The notes beneath the pieces were generated by a model. That model was not told the origin of the DNA, searched no databases, and saw nothing but the letters and a program-made list of their open reading frames with translations. The position numbers were made by a program, and so were the translations under genes. A stretch of 64,000 nt of DNA, from assembly GCF_047663525.1 (NCBI RefSeq), contig NC_092602.1:5525501-5589500 (forward strand), in the 5' to 3' direction. Below are positions 59,901 to 64,000 of this stretch, one piece after another. The DNA is from Anas platyrhynchos. Taxonomy: Eukaryota; Chordata; Aves; Anseriformes; Anatidae. How positions within the stretch are numbered: the first letter of the stretch is position 1; every line of letters starts with the position of its first letter.

Positions 59901-62649
59901 GGACCCCTCTGCCATTACTGGGGTCCCAGGGACATGATGCAAACATAGGGCACATTTGGGGACCCCTGTGCCATTATTGGGATCCCAGGGCCACAACACA
60001 AACCTGGGGCACATTTGAGGCCCCCCCCGTCATTATTGGGGTCTCAGGGACATGACACTAACATGGGACACATTTGGGGCCCCCTGTGCTGTTATCAGAG
60101 TCCCAGACACACGATGCAAGCACGGGGCACATTTGGGGACCCCTGTGCCATTATTGGGGTCCCAAGGATATGACACAAACCCAGGGCACATTTGGGGACC
60201 CCCTGATATTATTGGGGTCCCAGGATCACAGCACAAACACGGGGCACATTTGGGGACCCCCATGCCATTATTGGGGTCCCAGGGACATGACACAAACATG
60301 GGACACATTTGGGGACCCCCGTGCCATTACTGGGGTCCCCAGGACACAATGTGAGTGTGGGGCACATTTGGGGACCCCTGTGCCATTACTGGGGTCCCCA
60401 AGACACAATGTGAGCATGGGGCACATTTGGGGACCCCCCTGACATTATTGGGGTCCCAAGGATATGACACAAACCCGGGGCACATTTGGGGACCCCCATG
60501 CCATTATTGGGGTCCCAGGGTCACAGCACAAACCCAGTGCACGTTTGCCCCCCCCCCCGCCATTATAGGGGTCCCAGGGCCACCGCACAAACCCGAAGCA
60601 CATCAGTGCCCCCCCCCCCGGGTACCCCGCACTCACCCATGTGCCCTTGTCGCCCGGCTCGCCCTTGGGGCCCGGCTCGCCCTGCAACACAGAAAGGAGA
60701 AGGACTGGCAGAGGGGGGGCAGGCAGGGGGGCCCCCCCCGCGCCCCAGCACAGCCCCGTACCCCCGGGGGGGGGGCACGTACCTGCGCCCCGTCCTGGCC
60801 ACGGCTGCCTGGGTGTCCCTGGGGACCCTGTGTGGAATAGGGGGGGGGACAGGGGACAGAGCCGGTGAGAGCTGAGGGGGGGCACCCATGGGTGCCAGCT
60901 GAGCCCCCCCCTGCTCCCGGCACTCACCCTGTCACCTTTGTCCCCGCGGGGTCCCGCGGCTCCGGGCGCCCCGGCTCTGCCCTGCGCAATGACAGCAGCA
61001 GTGCCATCAGCCCGGGGGGGCACCCCAAGGCACAGCCGTGCCCCCCCCCCCCCCAAAAACCTCCCAGCACTTACATCGGGGCCTGGGGGGCCGGGCAGCC
61101 CCATGGGTCCTGGGGGGCCAGGGGGTCCTGCGAGGAGATGGAGGGAGGGGGGCGCACGGCTCAGTCTGGTCCCAACGCGGTGACACCCCCCCCAAAAAAA
61201 AAAAGGTGAGGGTGCAGGGAGGGGGGGGGAACTCACCCATCGGCCCCATGGGGCCGGGGGGGCCCATGGGGCCCACGATGCCCCCGGCTGCTTCGGTGAA
61301 GGTGTTGGAGAGCAGAGGGTCCCCTGCGGGAGATAAATGGGGGGGGGGTGGGCGGTGACACCCCCAGGCATGGCACCCCACACCAGGGAGGCGCCCCCCA
61401 CCCCTGTGGGCTAGAAGAAGAGGGGACCCCCCCCCCCACAAACCCCCTGAGAGCAGCGACAGGCGGAGCACAACCCCGATACGAGACAGCGGAGAAGCCA
61501 CAGCAGGCGTTTTGGGGGGGCTGGAGCATCCCTCAGGGCCCCCCTAGCCCCCCCCCCAAAAAAAAAAAACCATCCTTACTTGGGTCAGCGAGCCGGGGGA
61601 TGGCCGGCCCCATGGGGGCGGGGGGCCCGGGGGGGCCGGGGGGGCCCCTCTCCCCAGGGAGCCCCCTGGCACCATCGCGCCCGGGGGGGCCCGGGGGGCC
61701 AGGGGGACCTGCGGGGAGGAAGAGGAGGATGAAGATTATTTTTTTTTTTGGGGGGGGGGCTGACCCCCCTCAGATATACGCAGCAGGAGGCTGGGGGACG
61801 CCCCCTTACCTGGGGGGGGTCCCCCCTTACCTGGGGGCCCCGAGGCTCCCCGTCCTCCTGCGTCTCCCTTGGGGCCGGGGGGGCCCCGTGAGCCGGGTCT
61901 GCCTGCGGGGGGGGGGATGTGGGGGGGGGAGCAGCACCCTCAGGGAAGCACCCCAAGGACCCTGCGCCCCGTTTCCTCGGGGGGGGTGTCCGTTTGTGTG
62001 TCCCCCCCCCTCGGTGCCCGCTCCCCACTTACCGTCGCGCCCCGCGGTGGCTCCCCGCTGCGTCTCGCCGCCCCACGGGACCCCTGGGGTATTGTGGGGT
62101 GGGGGGGGACGGGACACAGCATCAGTGCCACGGGACCCCCCCCTTGGTGCCCCCCACCCCCTAATTCCATCCCCTACCTTCATCCCCGGGGCTCCCCTGG
62201 GCAGCCGGGGACCCCCAGAGCCGCCCGGTGTCCGCACCTTTGGGTGCTGGGGACGGGGGGGCTTCGGCCACCGACAGCCGGGCCACCTGCGAAGGAGATG
62301 GGGACAGCGAGGTGACCCCCCCCCGGGCTCCCACACCCATGGGGGGGCGAGGTGGTGGCACCCTGGGGTGGCACCGGGGGGGTCACCTGCGCCTCCAGGG
62401 TGGCCAGGCGTGCCGTCAGCTCCCCGACACGGCTGCAGTTCAGGCACCCTAAGGAGGAGAAAGTGGGGTGTAGGGCTCACGGGGGGGTGCCCACAACCCC
62501 CCCACACACACCTGGGGTGGTGGGGGGGTGTAGAAAGGGGGGGGGCACCGAGGACCCACCTGAGAAAGCCGTGGGGCGCAGGGGGGTCCGGCGCTGGGGC
62601 GCGGCGCTGGGGCGCGCGGTGTCGCGCAGCGCGAGGAAGGAGTGGGGGT
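56908..62649 (-). CDS. EMID1: EMID1, EMI domain-containing protein 1 (3' part, collagen and C-terminal exons)
   Basis: Secreted matrix protein with an N-terminal EMI domain, a short coiled coil, an interrupted collagen helix and a C-terminal coiled coil. Exons in transcript order: 62560-62649, 62387-62448, 62178-62286, 62033-62083, 61831-61902, 61580-61708, 61237-61323, 61075-61127, 60928-60981, 60783-60827, 60637-60681, then 59551-59635 or 59071-59161, then 56908-57029. About 333 or 335 residues are visible. Diagnostic segments are [61 protein letters not shown] and the last-exon [10 protein letters not shown]. The collagen exons are mostly phase 1 or phase 0 with Gly-X-Y triplets. The EMI-domain exons (roughly 110 residues) are not found to the right edge and presumably lie beyond it. 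The closest alternative, the paralogue COL26A1, fits the C-terminal exons less well. Confidence 0.92.
57360..58910. repeat. Composite imperfect tandem repeat in the last EMID1 intron
   Basis: About 1.5 kb of phrases such as ccacaaggcctcaacccaag, gggtctccatggtctccctt and ctccaggggctctttt in changing order, with copies about 75-130 bases apart. Long frames on both strands are by-products. Confidence 0.88.
59071..59161 (-). other. EMID1: EMID1 C-terminal coiled-coil exon, version B (91 nt)
   Basis: It reads [20 protein letters not shown] to LEAIIWP plus one base, between a strong acceptor (ctcttcccccccccag) and the donor gtaatg. Phase 0 in, phase 1 out, like version A. Over 17 aligned positions ([17 protein letters not shown] against [17 protein letters not shown]) eight are identical. 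Confidence 0.75.
59551..59635 (-). other. EMID1: EMID1 C-terminal coiled-coil exon, version A (85 nt)
   Basis: It begins [18 protein letters not shown] and ends ...MIGLY plus one base. Phase 0 in, phase 1 out. Joined to the last exon it gives GLYEPEPGSG, matching the human form GLYEPELGSG. Confidence 0.85.
59750..60625. repeat. 59-bp minisatellite in EMID1 intron
   Basis: Units containing ggcacatttggggacccc, gccattattggggtccca and gacatgacacaaac recur every 59 bases (for example cacattt at 59951, 60010, 60069). There are about 14 copies. The array ends 12 bases before the exon at 60637 and begins 115 bases past exon A. Confidence 0.92.
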
Positions 62650-64000
62650 CTGCCGAGGGGAGGGGGTGTCAGGGCCCCCCCCCCGAAACAGGCACAGACA
62701 CCCCGTGGCCGTGGGGGGGGGGGGCTGGGGAAGTCTGCTGTGCGTCACCCCAAATTGGGGAGGGGGCTGCAGGGGCTGCCGCTGCTTCTGCCCCAAACCC
62801 AGCCACGGGACCCCCCCAAACCCCCCCATACCCGAGCCAGACCCATCAACCCCCCCCCGGACACACTGCAGCCCCCCCCATAACCCCAACATCCCCCCAA
62901 CCCCCCCACGACCCCCATCCAGACCCCCCCAATCCCCAAACTGGCCCTGAAGCACCCCCCCAACCCCCTGGTACCCCAGTCCACCCCCCCCACATTGAGC
63001 CCCCCCCCAAACCCCATTGGGGCTGGGTTTGGAGAGGAGGGGGGGGCACCACGAACAATCCAAACCCAACGTGGGGTCCCAACCTGGAGGGGGGGGGGGA
63101 CTCGGGGACATGGCTGGGGGCTGCCTGGCGCAGCAGGGGAGGGGGCTCCGGAGCAGGACCGACCCCCCCGTGTCCCCCCCCCGGCTGCCACCACACCCAG
63201 GCACGGCCACCCCCAGGGCTGCAGGGGACAGGCAGCGCCGCCCTAAGCGGGCCCAGATGTGGGGCACCCAGCCAGCGGCTGGGGGGGGGAGGAGGAGGAG
63301 CCCCCCCCCATCACCCCCCCCACCCCGCTGCTGCCACCCAGCTGGCTCCGGGCCCCCCCGGGTGTCCCCATCCCCTCCCCGTGCCACCCAGCTTTGGGGC
63401 TGGGGCCGTGTGTGTGTGTCCCCTCTGTGTGTGTCCCCTCTGTGTGTGTCCCCTTTGTGTGTCCCCCCCCCTCTGTGTGTGTGTCCCCCCCCCCGGCAGC
63501 TGCAGGCCCACCCATGGCACGGGCTGGCACCCATTCATTCGCCTCCCCGCAGGCACGGCTGCCGCACAGAGGGACAGACAGACAGACAGACAGACAGACG
63601 GACAGACAGGGGTCCCCTCGTGGCACACCGCGGGCAGCCCCCCCCCTGCCCACCAACCGTCCGTCTGTCTGTCCGTCTGCCCACCCCCCCCCCCCCATCT
63701 ATCTGCCCATCTCTCCCACCATCCATCCTCCCGTCCGTCTGTCCAGCTCCCCAGCCCTTCATCTGCACACGGGAACTTCCATCTGTCTGTCTGTCCTTCC
63801 ATCCGTCCGTCTGTCCATCCATACCTCAATCCTTCCACCTCTCTGCCCACCCAGAGGTGCATTTGTGTGTCCTTCCATCCGTCCATCCGTCCGTCTGTCC
63901 ATCCACCCATCCATGCTTCCACCCACCCACCCATCCGTCTGTCCATCCGGAGGAGCATCCCTGTGTCCTTCCGTCCATCCTCCCATCCATCCGTCTTTCC
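62650..64000. other. EMID1 upstream intron to the window edge, with short repeats
   Basis: C and G runs, a gtgtgtgtcccctct repeat (about 63405-63485), and from about 63570 a cagacaga and then a ccatccgtctgtc-type repeat running to the edge. I looked for the Trp-Arg-Cys-Cys core of an EMI domain on the minus strand and did not find it. Confidence 0.55.
63570..64000. repeat. CCATCCGTCTGTC-type tandem repeat at the right edge
   Basis: Tetramer-based repeat of gtct, gtcc and catc, with an initial (gaca)n run at 63577-63608. It continues off the window. Minus-strand frames read DGRTDRQMDG repeats and are not coding. Confidence 0.9.

Noticed and set aside
62650-64000. EMI domain exons of EMID1
   Set aside because: Looked for on the minus strand (Cys-rich core, signal peptide) and not found; the frames present are short-repeat products, so these exons are presumed outside the window.

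Overview
The window is vertebrate nuclear DNA, most likely avian and chicken-like. The evidence is short GT-AG introns in very compact genes, long G/C runs with a different tandem repeat in almost every gap, and a fragment resembling the 3' end of a CR1 LINE near 53.34 kb. Gene content and order match human 22q12.2 read in reverse: THOC5 (+, 3' part only), NEFH (-), AP1B1 (+), GAS2L1 (-), EWSR1 (-) and EMID1 (-, 3' part only). In chicken this block would be expected on a GC-rich microchromosome; the species and chromosome are inferences. Splice junctions were placed by hand from consensus sites, reading phase and remembered human proteins. All six models stay in frame end to end.

Layout. 1-5.76 kb: THOC5 exons. 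6.53-11.2 kb: NEFH, tail-to-tail with THOC5, with a 57-bp KSP-coding repeat in its tail exon. 11.2-15.07 kb: promoters of NEFH and AP1B1 plus three tandem-repeat fields (20-bp unit; CCCCATAAC-type; GGGATT-type). 15.07-24.95 kb: AP1B1. 25.19-34.95 kb: GAS2L1, tail-to-tail with AP1B1, with a 282-nt pure purine tract in its probable 3' UTR and three repeat fields in its introns. 35.0-36.05 kb: G-rich repeat gap. 36.05-55.7 kb: EWSR1, whose introns are ordinary unique sequence and much less G/C-run rich than the flanks. 55.7-56.6 kb: EWSR1 promoter (two full CREs, an NRF1 palindrome), then a minisatellite. 56.6-64 kb: EMID1 collagen and C-terminal exons with two large intronic minisatellites. Its EMI-domain exons lie beyond the right edge.

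The genes do not form a pathway: mRNA export (THOC5), axonal cytoskeleton (NEFH), AP-1 clathrin sorting (AP1B1), actin-microtubule crosslinking (GAS2L1), RNA binding and transcription (EWSR1), extracellular matrix (EMID1). I found no new multi-gene system. The most interesting signals are two homologous EMID1 exons whose phases force mutually exclusive use; GGGGACAG-type repeats in opposite orientation that could pair GAS2L1 exons with the intron between them; the absence of RHBDD3 and RASL10A from their syntenic slots, which now hold tandem repeats; and a promoter-like cluster near 12.7 kb with no recognisable gene.
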